From contig CM048553.1 in the NCBI GenBank assembly GCA_026413225.1, positions 140,500,690 through 140,564,689 on the forward strand: a stretch of 64,000 bases of DNA. The letters run 5' to 3'. This DNA is from Otis tarda. Taxonomy: Eukaryota; Chordata; Aves; Otidiformes; Otididae. The notes beneath the pieces were generated by a model, which was not told where the DNA came from, did not search any database, and saw only the letters and a program-made list of their open reading frames with translations. How positions within the stretch are numbered: the stretch's first letter is position 1; each line of letters begins with the position of its first letter. The position numbers and the translations under genes are program-made. This document shows, one piece after another, positions 35,025 to 50,000 of the stretch.

Positions 35025-38000
35025 CTGAAAACAGAGGCTACCTCTCAGGCTAGACTATACTAACAGATAGTACAGCCCAGCCCAGTCCACCCCAGCACAC
35101 AGGACTCTCCTGGGAGGATATAAAATGTCAAGCATGGTTCCCTAGCTCTACCTGGGCACCTCAAATCTGTGCATGTACACACCTACCTATATCTGTAGTA
35201 AATACTCTCTTCCTTCACCCTCCTCACACAAGTGTTTATTTCCTTGGAAGATAAGAGAATTCATCTGATGGCACAAGATAATCAGGATTTTCCCTCTACA
35301 CATAATATAAAATACTTTGTGTGTACATATTTGTGTACATGGTATATATGCCCACAGTTTTGACTTCTGAATAGGAAAGATCCAATTTTTAAAGGCATTC
35401 TACATATAGCAGAAGATTTTGAAGTCACTTATGAAGAGTCTTCTCATTTTTCACCTTTGTCTTTAAGCATCTAAACAGATCTGGGGAGTTTTAAAGGGGA
35501 ATTTTTATAATCCTATTCTGTGCCTATTTGCATTTCAAGGCAATTAAGATGCTAAAAATATCCCCAAGAGGCATTGATACTAGAAGAATGTTCCATTTCG
35601 TTAATGGTTATTTAGTTTTTCTTAAGGCTTCCTTTATCTTCAGATCATATTTGGGACAGCCATGGGAAAAATTAAGTAGGATTAAACAATACTATGACTA
35701 TCACCTTACAGGAGTTCAACATACACTTGAATATGTCCAACAAAAAGGTGCTGCTGATCCTTGTTCCAGTGGTGTTCCTCCTGTTAATTGCCAGGTAAGG
35801 TGTTTTTTTCTTTCAGCTTTGACTTTTCACCGAGTTGTCTTCATTTCTCAAAGTGCCATAGCGTGAACTGTGAGAATCTGGTTGTATTTTCCCTGTCAAT
35901 TTTTGTCCTAAGGAAATGGGGTGAGAGAAGGGGAAAAACAACAACTCTGTGAAGAATTTTAATAAAACAAATCCCCCACCAATCCATCATTTAAACATTC
36001 TTTGCTCCAGTAATCATTGTTTTCATTTGACTAGTTGTAACAATAGCTTGGAAAAACTCTGAAAAATTCTTTGAAAAATCTGTTGGGAACAGGAATAGAA
36101 ATTAAGGGAACAGTATATTTATTAAATATGACTACAGCACATTTGTGACTCAACTCCTCTAGGTCATCCCATTATCTGATATCTCATTTTTAAACAGAGA
36201 GACAGAAAAAAAGCCCTACTTACCAGGAATATGTCCACAGTCAATAAAAGGAATTTGTAAATGCTCCTCTTTTCTACTTCTTGCAATTACAAATACACCA
36301 AGGAAAGATAGGAGACACCTGCAAAATAACCGTGACATAGTATCATTAGAAACAGCTCACTGTATCTGAGAGGAGAGTTTCTTTCCATGTTTCTTTTTCA
36401 AAGACTTACAAATGCAAGCTGCACAGTTTTTAAATAAACTTTTCTTCCTGGCAGCTCTATAAATCCATCTCAGGCTCCCTTCCAGTCTAGTTTTTGCCTC
36501 TTGAAGCTTTATTATCAGTTCCAAACACTCCACAGGCAAAATTACACTTTCAGCAATATATACCTAATCAAATGCCTGTGAGTGTGAGACCACAACATCT
36601 GAATCCCTGAGCAAATCTTCACAGAGCATCTCAGTGAGCGTTCTAGCATTTGCAATTTCATTAACAACTCAGTCTAGCTGCAGACAATGAGCATCTCTGT
36701 TGTTTTTCCCATTTGACTGTGTGTCTCAGGGGCAAGCTGTAAGCCAGGAGCAATGAGAGACTGTTATGCTTGGATAGATCTTCTATCCGCTCTGTGTTGG
36801 ACACACAACCACTCATTCCTGCCTGCCAAATACATGGGGTGAATTTGCTCATCTCCATTTTCTGTCACTTTTCCTGCAGTCACACAAGACAGTGGTTGTG
36901 TGCACCTACTCCACTCCAGCTGCAGAGGATGAAGATGTCTGTAGCTATCAGCCCCATTTATTTGACAGCACTGTGGCAAGACACCTCCAGCAGTTTTGGG
37001 ACATGCTTTTAACCATCTCACACCCATTCTCAGGGAACTGTAACCAGTCCCCAGAGTTGTCACGGTGCTGGTAGCCAGCAGAAGGTTTCTTCTCTCGCAC
37101 CACCTAGGCCCTTCTTCAGATATTTATTGTAAACAGCTTCTTAGCATGCTCTGAACTTTTCCACAGGCATGCTGTGTCTTCCTCGTCAGATGAAGATGAG
37201 GGAGAGACATTATAGGACTGCCTTGTAGGCAAGCAACTCATATAATTGCCCACGCCTAATGGCAGCAAAGACCAGCTGGACACGTGAGTGGAAGGTGACA
37301 TGGGAGGAGATTTCTCGCAGTTGTAAAAGCACCCCCTATAACATGATCTTTGGTGGAGAGCAGTGATTTCTCCTTCCTGCTGGAGGAACACATGCTGTTG
37401 CCTTTTCATTCCATCATGAGATTAGTAGTTCATAAGTGTCTCACATTTTTACATATTTGGATTCAAAACCAGGCCTCCAAACTCCCAAAGCGCAGACATC
37501 AATCTTTCCTTTAATGTTTTTTTATCCTACTATAATGGCTATTCCATAATACTTTAATAATAAGACCGGTTTCTTCTTACTGAGAAAAGAAGGAATTCCA
37601 CGAGGCAATGCTGTTTCAGTGCAAATGTTAGTGCAGATTTTAGGCCGATACACTTACCCGAACAGAAACATGAACACACTCAGCAAAGCTGCACTTTGGA
37701 ATTCCCGATAAAATATGACCCCTGGAATGCGACAGAAACAAGAATTGCAGATCTTGACTGGCTTCCAAGTGATATGAATTACAACTGGGAGGGTCAGGAG
37801 CAGTGTCATGCTCAAATGGAGAAAAAAAAGTCCCAAATAAGGTATTAATACACGAGTTCACTATATGCCCATATTCCATTACCTAGGCTTTCTCAAGATA
37901 CTGCATAGGACTGGAGAAGATTTAGTCTATCAGGCTGCAGCATGTCCTGTGTTAGTAACTGCACAGATGCAGGTATTTTCTGCATTGTCAGCAACAGTTC

Positions 38001-41000
38001 TTATGCAGGTCAAACTCAAGGTCTTATTCACGAGCAGAATCATATCAACACAGCTAACAGGTTCTTCATGGATTTCGTTAAGCCACTTCAGCAGACCGTG
38101 TGGACATCTTAACTCCAATTGGGAACAGGTTTTTGATAACTAGCTGTGTCCCTGATGTTAACACCAAGTTAAGGGCTCCAGCAGCCAAGTTTGCCAAATC
38201 TTTCTGGCTGAAGGGATCACTAGCTCCTTCTGGTCACCCCTTTTCCAGGAATTAGCACCTCTGCAGTGGAGGTGACAGAACCAGATGTGTATCTGGATCT
38301 CAGCTGCCCCAATTCACAGCCAAGTATATTAGCTTTAAACCACTGATGAGCATAGTTGTGCTTAGAAACGCCAGAGTGTGAACCAGTGTAGCTGATGTGT
38401 CACTGTGTCTTCGAAGGCTGTGACTTGGGATGGGGGCATCATGAGATGACGTCTCTTCTATGAGCACCCCAGCAAGATTCAGCAGAGCTTGCTCTTCTAA
38501 GCCCTACGCTGGTTTAACTAACCTGGTGCAAATGCATGCGTATCCACCCTCAAAGCTATTAAGCCATTCCTGAATAGGTACTTGATCTTTTAAGGCGGCA
38601 CAAGGCCAAATTCCCCATATGGTGAGAAGAACGCAAACCCCTTTTGGCGCAAGTCTCCTCTCAGTCACAAAGTGTAGGTCTTTTCTAACACAGGTGCTGA
38701 GGCAATCTGTGTGTGAAGCTAACTCCCCTTCTCACTAATGGCAGCTCTGCATGAGAAACTCCTGCACAGCAATGACAGGAAAGCCCCCAGTGTGTGTTAA
38801 AATGAGTCATAAATGTTCTAACAACATGATCATTTTGGCTCATTGCTGATACAGCATCTTAGTTGTCCTCCCTGCTCATGTTCTTGTGCTGCGCACCATT
38901 TCCAAGATTTGCAGTCCCTCTTTAACAATGCTGAGTTCAAAGTTCTCACGGAATAAAATGTTAAATGCTTAAAAAGTCTTTGGAGTCATCTTATTTCCTT
39001 CACTTAACCTAGAATTCCACCTTCTGAAACTGAATATACACTAACTACTATGAAACACAGCTGGTTGTCATTTGAATAGTTTGCCAAGCTGTTAAAATTA
39101 CTCTACCAGTTCGGATATGGAGAGGCTGGTGTGCACATGGTAAAACCATTTACTGGATGTCAAGATGGGGCTAGGATAAATGCAGGTACTCCTAGTAAGC
39201 CAGTAAAGGCACAGTAAACTGTACATATCAGTTCTGGAAATGATAGAATGTGATCATTTTTATTTTGCTTCAAAAGTTGTGAACTTATTCATTTTTCAGA
39301 ACTTAAACACCTGTCACATAGGAAAAAATTATTTTTGTAAAGACAAACATGACTGGTCTGTATTCCTGTTCCCAGGCAGTAATTCCTGAAAACCTGATGT
39401 CTAGAAAATCGCTCTGTAGAGACAGAAGGCCAGAAACAAACCTGAAATGATGGCATTGGTGGTGAAGAACACAAAATTAATGGGCACAACTGCTATTGCT
39501 TCGTACAGATGCATTGCTTGGTTCAAGAACCTGGAAGACAAGAGTCATTGCACCTCATGCCTATGGGAGGTTCATTGCACTTTAAGTCAGGTTAAGCTAC
39601 TTTATGTCAGTTTAACAGTAAGTGTGACCATTTCTTAGCTTAATAGCAAGTAGCCCTGGACAGATGCGTACATGTATTGAATTTACCTTCTTGTTTTGAC
39701 TCTACAGAGTACAAACAAATAGACAAAAGCAAGAAGGTTGGCATGGATTCTTCTGGCAATAGGCTGTCATTGGAGAGCCCTTTGAAGCAGTATTGGAAAA
39801 AAAAAATTCTGCCACAGATAAGGGAGGAATGATAGGGTATTACTGCTTACGGCCTGCATCGGTTCTTGGAAGCAGGGACAAGTTGCTCTAATTTAAACAG
39901 GTTGTGTAAGGCTATATTTCCAGCATGGATGCGCACACGCAAATCCTTGTAGAAATTATTACACTTTGCTGAAGTCCACATTGCTGCTGCTGCTGAATCC
40001 AACTTGGCTAAAACACATATTTGTATGTTTATCCATGCAATCATACCCCAGACATTCTCTGTCCTGCTGGGAAAGTCCAGGAAGGTGGCTCCAAGCCTAT
40101 GCTCCTTGGGTTGGAAACTCTCTACTGTGCTCCTCAGAAAGTCAACACAGAGTCTCACCAGGACCATGAGCAAGAGTGTGCAGGACCACAGGAGCATACA
40201 CTGAACACAAACCTGAGGACTGAGACACTGGGCCATGGAATAGCCCGCACAGTCTGCATCAGCAGATGAAAAAGGCAAAACAATTAACCCACTCATACGG
40301 AGACCAGAGCTATCAACATTTACACATAGAGTGATGAATCATGAGTGTGAAGTCTTGGATGCACCAGCAGATATTCTGTTATGTGAATGGTGCATTTCAG
40401 ACTGAAAGAGAAAAATCAGGAGGCTGCAGAGTGTGTTCAAAACATATAAAAAGAACTATACTTAAATGTTTCACTGGTACAATACATGTGCACAGTAAAA
40501 ATCCAAGCTTGGATCTGTTTTAGCCATTAAAGTAATTGCATGGTTATTTTAGCAACTGTTGAACAGTCTCCATGGTGCTTTAAAAATAAAGAAATCCTAC
40601 ATATCCACAGGATAGTCAGGATTTTGAAGTCATTGAAAACACCTCATTATTTTCTCCCATTTGCAACAAAATTGGTCACAGGGACTAAAACAGTGATATC
40701 AAGGCCCAGCGTTGAATCCAGGAGGATGTTGCAGCACAGGCTGTTCTGAGCTAACATATGACAGTCAAATAAAATGAGAGAGGAAACAAATAAAATGAAA
40801 AAATTAGACTGACAGCACTGGCTCTGTTTGCAAATGTGTCCAACAGAGAAGACAGAAAGAGACACTGAGCCCAGGGAATGAAATGGGCGCATTTCACTTC
40901 TGCTTTAATTTTGCCCCAGCAAATGAAAGAAAGAAAAACCTGGCAAGAAGGAGAGGCTAATTCAGCAGCTTCCTATTTACCAAGCTTTTATTTCCTATTT

Positions 41001-44000
41001 TAACTGCCCTGAGCTGTTCTCCCAGCAAAGACAAGCTGGATGTAAATCACTCTATAATCTGTTCCAGGGGAGTTCCTGAGTCAACCATGGAGAGTCACTG
41101 CATAATAACTCATGGACCTTCTGATTCCACATGGGAATGGTATGTTCTGCCACAAGAAAGCTGGGTTGGCTCCTCTGCCAGAAAATAATCACACAAGTAA
41201 ACACTCAGACTTGCACTGGAACAGTCTAGATGAGATTACTGAATGATGCTATCAGCACCTGAAGCAGAGAGACCGCCATAAAGGGAATGGACTCTCTGTT
41301 CAGCTGCAAGCCATATTTTACTGTGCTGCCACCCCCAGCAATCTGCAAAGGCAGAATAAAACAATCACTTAACAGGCCAGAGGCCAGCAGGGAAAACTCT
41401 GCACACTAAAAATTAGCTATTTCCTAAAAAGGTACAGACATATAGGGTAGCAAAACTTAACGTGCAGATTTAACAGAGGCAGGGAGAAAGTCAGGGTAAA
41501 CTCTCTTCTTTGATCTGACAAGGGACGTAAGCTAGGGAAAAGAGATGCATAATGAGGGTAAATGTGGACATTTGATTATTCAGCAATGCAGGTTGCTAAA
41601 AGTAACAAAAATAAATATTATATATTATGTATTACATAAATTTCATTTCATGAGTTCAAAACATATGCCAAAACTAGAACTAAATTCAAGAAGGCTTTAC
41701 ATAAGTTGACAATGAGATGGGGTAGCATCTGTGTAATTAATCAATCACAAACTGAGAAATAAAGCCTAAATAAACAATATAATGAGATGTAGGAAGTTCA
41801 CACATCTGTCAAGGCCCTGCCAGGAATTTGTTGCATTTAAGTGCAACTTAGATCTGGAATCAATATCAGTACTGAACAAAACTGGCACATAAATGGGTAC
41901 AAAGGTTAGGAGATAAGTAAAAATTCACTTACTTGACTTGGAAAGCACAAGAAGTTGCCATTAAAACAATCATGATATAGAAAACAGAGTAAGTTAGCTG
42001 CATTTTCCCCTTTACAGAGAGTGTTACCATGCTGGCCACAGCCTTTACAGCGATGACAGTCAGTGATGCTGCAAGGGAAAGGGAGAGATTAGCCAGGGGG
42101 GGATTCACAGCGAGGACCTCAGAGCATCAGCGAGGGAAGACAAGGTCAGAGCCACAGGTCTGATCACCTGAAAAACCACTGACATAGGATCTGGGCACCT
42201 AAAATGAAGTGTGTGATTTTGTAAATGCTCACTAAGCTACTGTCTAAACTCTGAGTGGCCTTAACTCCATGTGTGCTTTGTGTTTCTCTTTTAAGTTCTT
42301 GTAGCACTGAGGTCTACAACCCTGCATCTACCCAAAGTTTCCTCATTTTCACCAGAGCAGGTGAGGTTAGAGTCTGATAAAATCTTGCAAGGTAGGACTC
42401 ATGTGTGTGTGTGTGTAAGAGAAGCTGAGCTCAGGTAGAGAAAAGAACTGGATCCATTTCCCATAGCTGGGCACTTGTCCTAAACACTGGACTGCCAGCT
42501 GGAGGTGGTACAACCAACTGCTCCACATCTTCCAGATATACTTTATTCAGCTCCAGCTGCTAATTTGGAGCCCATGTTGCATTATTCAGGAGAGGTCTGA
42601 GAGGTCTGGTTATCTCTTCTAAGCAGCTGGGACACCTCCTAATAGCAGCCTGCATGTGACACTGGCAGCCTAAAATAACTCCTCACCCTCAGGATTTCTC
42701 TGCTGAGACAGGAGCTGGTCAACGCTGGACAAAGCTGCCTTTTGAGATCGCATCACAAAGCACCTAACTCTCCCCACTGGTTACATATGGAGAGCAGACA
42801 ACCAACATGGGGGTCTGCATTTTTTTTTCAGGAGCCAAGCTCTTAAGACCATTTACTGGATTTAGCCCACAAAATAGAATACTTCAGTAGTGTGTTTTCA
42901 ATCCATTTAGTCATTGTCATTGCATTGCCACAAACAAATCCCCAACAGTTTTAAAACATGTTTCCAGTTTGGAGAATTCTTGCAATACACATCCTTTAGA
43001 AAAAGGACTGACAGTTCAGCTAAGAGTTACTTTAGATTTCCTTTTGGAGTGCGCTCTTGGTTTGTTGAAGGAAAACCAAGCAGGCTGTGATTACCGCAAG
43101 AAAAATGTAACAAATTCAAAAGAAACTAAAAATGATAAGAAGAGTCAGAGTGTGGAGGTGACCTTTGAAGAAAAGTAATTAATCATCCGGAGCATGGTTC
43201 CCTAGCAGGGATCCAGTTCCAGCCTCTTCCAGAGCTGAGGAGTGTTGGATTTCGGTGGTCTGATTCATCCTCCCGTAACTGCAAAATTCAGTTTGCCTAG
43301 GAGAGCTACACTGTGCAAAAGGTTCATGCCAAGGGCTGTGAAAAAAGGTGGGGGAAGAAGAATGGATTCAGGTCTGTGGTTACGATTGCAAGCATTTTTC
43401 TTATAGGAAGTCCAAAAGTTCAGGGGGAGTTTAAGAGTTCCATACATCTTGTGATGATCCTGCTCACTGTCATGAAATTAACTGTTTTCAGGACAACCTT
43501 TCCATCAAGTACTTCACTTCTTGCTTTGTAATTGAAATAGATGGAGAGGTTTAACAAACACAGAAGTAGAAGTGAGTAGAGGAGGTCAAATCCTGGCCTG
43601 CAGTGGTGCAAATGGTACAATAAAAAGCATAAAAAACCCCAAAAAACTCAAGCCCCAAGAAGCAGTCTACATAAAAACTAGTATTATCACTCTAACATGG
43701 GATTGTTATTTTAAGAGAACACTTACAGGTAAAAATTAGTAGCTTGAATTGTCCAACTAAGGGTCAGAATTGCTGAAAAATTGTTTCTGATGAAATTTTA
43801 GCAAATCAGAAAAGAAAGCATAATGGGGTTATTTTGTTTGCTTTGGTTTTTTTTGAAGGGTGGAATGATCTTTTAATTAAAGTAGCCCCAGAATAAGTTT
43901 CAAAATCTAGGAAATGGTTTTCCTGTCTCTGATAGAATGACCCACCCCAAGGCTAGTGTGACAAATGATGTCACTCTCCAGCTGTTAGGGCAGGAAACTC

Positions 44001-47000
44001 AGAAATCCCACTTTAATCTGAAATATTTTCCCCAAAACTTATGGTAACTTCCAGTATATACATGAGGTAAAATAGTTTTTATCAAATTAACTTGCAGAGG
44101 TGTACTAAGCAAAATATTTGCAGATTTTACAATCACCTCTCTAATTTCTCCACAATGAAAGTAGCTCTCACATCCAGTGAAACACAAAGGCTGCCCTCTT
44201 TTAAAGAAACCTTTCTACATGCCATTTACATCTGTATGGACCCTCCACCACCAATGTATCTGTGCAGGCATAAGAAAAGGTAGAAAACCCCTTCCACAAC
44301 CTGAGGCCAAGACCCTAAGGCTTGCCCACCCCTCCCGCAGCCAGGGCCGTCCAAGGGCAGCGCACATGTTAGACGGCTGGGAGCAGAACTGCTGGGCCCT
44401 CTCTCAGCTCCCCATCACTTTGCTCAGCAGAAAGGTTGGAGAGCAAGCAGAAGGCTCCAAGCGTAGCTTTGTGGGGACTGCCAGGCACCAGGATGGCTGC
44501 AGGAACCACAGCCAGCCACAGTTCTGGGTTTCCTCCTTGAGGGAAATGTCAGTATTTCAAAAAGTTCCCATGAACTAGGATTTGTTTGTTTGCGTCTTCT
44601 TTAATAGAGCAAAAATAATGACGCATTTTTCCTGAAGCTGCATATGCTTACCAAAACCTCAGCAGCCACCAGCTGAAATTGTTATTTTTGGTTGACTGCA
44701 GCCTGACCACCAAACTGCAGTTAGTGCCTGCTGGCGCATGGGTTTGCAGCCCTGCTGCTGTTCAGCAGCTCCATGCCTCCTTTTGGCACCAGTGGCATCA
44801 GGGCTGGCAGGCTCCACAGCAAGTTAAGCACGCAGGGCTAAGCAGCCGTACGGCCCGGGTGCCCCAAAGCAATGTGTTGACCTTGTTTGGGGCAGTCATC
44901 GTGGTGGGTCTGCCCAGAACTGCAGCATTCAAGTGCAGAAGCCCATCTGGGGATCTTCAGGCTGCCAGTTATATGACAAGGAGGCTGGACTCACTCTTCG
45001 CTCAGGAGCACACAGTGCTTCACACTCCTCATGGCAGGGTTGGAAGCTGCAAAGCTGCTCAAGAGAGTGCTGCCAAAGCTCCCAGGCTCTGTGCTAGGAG
45101 CTGAGGGATGGCTGGGCTCACACTTCACTCTTCCAAACCAAAAGCAGTCAAATAGTTAGACATAAGGCTTTTGGGGCTTTTCCATCTCTGCCTCATGCAG
45201 GGAGCATGGAAATCCTTCAAGGCTTCTGCAGAGCTACAGATCCTAATGTTCCTAGCACTGGGAAACTTAAATGGGAAGTCCCAAAAAAAAAGTTGATCTG
45301 AAGGTCTGAGCTTTTCAGCTGGGTAAGAAACCAGGCAGAGATCTGAAGGAAAGCAGTTAATAAATCTGTGAGGGTTTTTCACATTCAATTAAATCCAAAT
45401 TGTGTAAATTCTGTTTTATCAAAACACTCATGACCAGTTCCATTAGAAATGTGCTTTATAAGTCTTTGCAGATTGATAGATCCACCCACTGAACTCAGTG
45501 AAAATATAAAAATTTACTTCAAAGGCACAGTTCAAGCACCTTTCACTTCAACCGAAGAAATGTGGTGTCCCATCAGGGTTTCATGGTGAAGCGACAAGAC
45601 AGGGACGGGAGAAGACATGAGGTGGTGATAAATTTTTAATACAGCCTGCAAGCAGCAGAGCTATAGAGATTGCCTCCAGACATTTTTCAAAACTGGTCCA
45701 AGTTTAACTTTATTGAAAGCTGCCTGATAGAATGATCTTCCTTGTTTCCCTGGGTATTGATTGTGGCAACGTTAACCGGAAGGCAAACTTCAGTGGCCCA
45801 CTGAGTTCTTGTTGTGCTTCTGGAAAGGTGGTAAAGTACAAAATGTTGCATATGCAAACAGGCATAGATATTTCCAAGAAACGTTCCCATACAGTCACAG
45901 CATATCACTGCATTTGCTTACAAGTGTCTTACAAGTGCTTAAGTGCTTACAAGGTCTTAAGCTGCTCTATTTTAAAGAACTGATTTTCACAGCTAGCCTG
46001 CTCTCCAAAACAAAGTTTCAAACAGTCCACTTTCCCAGGATCTAAAGCTAAAGTGTTATTTAAAAAAAACCTTCCAAATACCATTGCACATAGCATATTA
46101 ATTTCAGGAAATCTGTAAAAAGAAATCATCTCAGTGATAAGCATAGAAACTGTGTTTCACAAGAGGCTTTTGTTTTCAAAAAGAAACCACAGTAAAAATC
46201 ATGGAAAATGTTTCAATGATTCTCCTTCAGCACACTGCTTTGAAATGTCCCAAATCTAAACTAGCTGGGGAGACTGAGTGACAAGGCGTTATCAAACAAC
46301 AAACAGGAACATTAAAGTGAAGAATATGTTCTTACCCAGTACTGCTACCATCATTAACAAAACCACGATGTGCTTCACAGCCTTTCTTTTGTAAAAATAG
46401 AGGAGAATGCAGAATATTATAATTTCTAAGATCTGAAAATAAAAGGGAAGAAATTTGGAGCTGTGAAACTATGTAATAATGCTTCATTCAAAGTCTTGGA
46501 GATGTCACATTCATTTTCTATGCTCTAACAGGTCAAAGGAGAATTACTTTATTAAGCATCTTCCGCTAAAAGCTAACCTTATTACCAGTTGACTGAGCTA
46601 TCAAACAATTGTTGACATTTATATTTCTTATTATAGCAAAAGCTAAACTCTGAGCATTTTTTATTTTAGTTTTTCTTTTTGCACTTCTAGCTGCATTTTG
46701 TCAGTGGTAATGTTGAGAAGACTTTTTAAATGTGACAGCAAAGATAGCAATGATTATTGGTGGTAATTCTTACAGGAACTCTATTTATAATTCCTTACCT
46801 GGAGGAACAGCAGTCTCTCCTTCTAGCTATGGTATTCCTGGTGTCACTCTTTGTGACATGCAAGCTTATTTTTACTACCCTTTTTGCCCTTCTCCCCAGT
46901 CCTACTAAAAAAAAAATACCCCCTCAAACACTTTTTTTTTTGTTCAAACTTTCTGCCATGCATCGTAAGGAGGAAAACATTTGTTTCATGTGGTGCTTCT

Positions 47001-50000
47001 CAAATCACAGGTAACTGTCAAGAGCTTACCTTGAAAAGCTCAGCAACACCCTAGTAGACCACACTGCAGGTCATCTGCAACTGCTGAAGCAGCTTTACCT
47101 ACCCTGTGCATGGTCCAAACTTGCCCCTTCAATAACATCTGACAGATAAATGACAGTTAAATTTACTGACTTACTGTTAATGCGTCTCTTTGCAGATTCC
47201 CTTAGTAACTCTTCCCTTTTGGCACCTCAAAAGCGTGGGTATTCTGCCTCCTGCCCCAAATGCTCAAATACCCCTCTATGCCTAGAGAAAACAGGAAGTG
47301 CAAGACCCAAAAAGCTTTTGTGAAGGCCAGAAGGCTAATGAAAACAGGAATGATGGACATCTGCACGGAGAGGTGCTCAGAAGCCTGGCAGCCTTAGAGA
47401 CTGCATGGAGAAACAGAAGTTTGTGGTGCATGTTGGAAAGTAATCGAATGGGGAAAATAAAACAGAAAAATAGATTGTAATCATTAATGAATCTGGTTAT
47501 TGTCATTTTTTATCACCAGAACAAGTAATGGAAAAGCCTCATGTCTATCTCCTTGTTTTTTTCACCAACAGACTAATTTATGTTTTATAATGCCACTCCA
47601 CTCTTAAACCAACAGTCGCCATAAGACAGCATTAGACTTGAAAAGACCTGGGTGTTGCACTGATGAGATTTCCAAAGAAGCAATAGAACAGTCACTAGCA
47701 GTGGTTATATAATGTAACATAGCTGATTTCTTATTTTGGGGAGTGACTGCAGCAGAAAAGCAAAACAGGAAACGGTCAAACAAAACCATCAAAAGGACAT
47801 AAAAGAGTCCCTGATGGCAGCTCTGGAAGGGGCACACAGGTCTGTGTGCTTGGTTGCTTCTGCCTGCTGGGGAACCCCCAAGAACAGCAGTGGTCTAAGG
47901 CCAGAGATGGCGGTCCTGAGGCTGAACCTGGGGAGAAAGCCGATGTTTGCTTTTCAGGGATGTTATTTAAGTTTACTCAGCTCTGTCAAGTCTTGCACCC
48001 TAAGCGTGAAATGCAAACAATTAGTTCTCACCTCATCCTGCCCAGCAGCCAAACTATTCTTCTGTGGTTCTCTGCCACTTGGTGAACCACCAGCAGGTCA
48101 CCTTTAGTCACAAGACAAGGGAGAGGCCACCACATGGAGTCATGCTGCAAGCAGAGTGCATGTCTCCTAACGGGACCTCACGCAGACAGGGACCCTCCTG
48201 GGGTGCCCCAGCTGTTGCCTACAATTTCCTCCTGAGAGTTACCCAAAATAGTGCTTGCTCTCATAGTTGATAGCTGTGGTAGTGTTAAATACAAAGTCCA
48301 GGAATGGGAAGTTATATCAGCTTCACATATTCTTTTTAAAGTGGTTGAAGGAACTTGACCTGCTTACAATCATTTTTGCTATTATAACTAATCTCTACTG
48401 AAGTCTCCTCAAGCCCACATCTCATCAATGTTTTTTTTTTATATATAATCATGATGTTTTCCATGTTTCTAAGCATTACCAGAAGGCACTAGAACAAAAT
48501 ACCACATTGTCTGCCTCAACTGTTTTTCTGGGCTATACAGTAACGTAGAGAGCAATGAACCAGGAGGGTCGTCTAGGCACTTTGAAGGAGAAACAGAAAA
48601 GCTTTGAACCTGATTATACAGAGATTAAATATTAATAATCCAATACTCACTATGCTTCTGTTGAGAGAAACCTAAGAACTTCATCTATAATTTATGTCTT
48701 CTGTAGTGACTCAAAGTGCACATAAGCACAAGAGAAAATAAAACAAGCTAGGATAGTCATTCTTGCTCAGACACGATTATGCTACTTACTGCGGAGTCTC
48801 AGAAGGTGACTCAAAGTTGTCTCATGTGGGAACTAGAGGCTATTTCTGTGGAACTCCTCCAATGCCAGTGGAGTGCCACATGAGGGTGGTTTATCACCCA
48901 CATAGAACATTTTGTACCATTGGGGCTTTGTATTTCTCAGCAGACCACACTTTGGGGCTACTTTTAGAGAGAGTGCTGAACTACATTATACTGCTGTACT
49001 GACTGTCTCCTCGCTGTATACTTATACTGGAAGCTCTGCAACTTCTGCTGTGCTTTTTTACATCTCGGCAGCCAACCTGTGCTAGGCATTTTACAAACAA
49101 TTAGGAAGAGCTAGTTCCCTGCCCAAAGAGAATGTTTACAGCAGGATTTGCTTGAACTTATACCAGGATAATCAGGCTGGTATCTCAGAGTCTCTTGTGG
49201 AGGCTTTCACTCCTCCCTCTTATTTGGACAGAGGAAGCTCAAACCAGATGAATCTAAGGAGCAGAAGGAACAAATAAAGCTTGATATACTGTTGAGTCAA
49301 CACGATTTGCTGTGTACTTGCTTCATCTTTCCCTGCAACCCATGCTGACATATAGAATTGGAAGCTGGCTGAGGCAGGGAAAACAGAGAAGAGGGGAAAG
49401 AAAGTCGAGTGGTTACCTACCACCTCCTCATAATGTCTCCTAAGAAGAATACAGCACAGTCTTCCTAGGCATTCAGCTGTGTTCTTATTAATTTTTCCTG
49501 TTTTGTTTTTTTTTTTCCTGACTTTCTAACATTTTTTTTTTTAAATATCCTCAAATGAGGAAACACTCTTTTCCAGTCACCTGTTAGTTTTAAGAAAATG
49601 TGAACAGCATATGGCACAGAAATTTCTGGTGTCACTGGGCATGGATGGGGAGTTTTCTCCCTCCACCACCTCTACACAAATGAGTGAGTAAGCAATTTAA
49701 AATCAGTGCCGAAAATGCCAGGCTGGCTTAGTATCTATAGGTGGAACTGCACGGTAGAGAGGGATATTCACCAGGAAAGAGAGAGGGCCCTCCAGTGAGC
49801 ACCAAGCCCCTTTTTCTGAACTCTCTCCTAAAGAAGTCAGGGACATAGTTTAGTAGGCATGGTGGTGTTGCACTGATGGTTGGACTTGATAACCTTAGAG
49901 GTCTTCTCCAACCATAATGGTTCTGTGATTATATGAAGTCCCTCTCCCTCTGCTGGTTACCTGAATTTGCTGAAGCTCTTGTCGGGGCTGCAGTTACCCT

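Larger units (their letters stand above)
42069..46335 (-). other. NIPAL2: NIPAL2 intron 5
   Basis: About 4.3 kb. It holds a (TG)7 run (42402-42416), a less AT-rich segment at 44300-45110 open in several frames with no recognisable protein, and a small tandem of CTTACAAGTG-like units at about 45917-45960. Confidence 0.6.

Noticed and set aside
36661-37063. Minus-strand frames of 65 and 99 residues overlapping NIPAL2 intron 8
   Set aside because: They lie between known NIPAL2 exons whose phases already join, and they have no splice borders of their own.
44679-45104. 141-residue plus-strand open frame in NIPAL2 intron 5
   Set aside because: It lies in a less AT-rich segment where several frames are open. 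No motif, splice context or family resemblance was seen.
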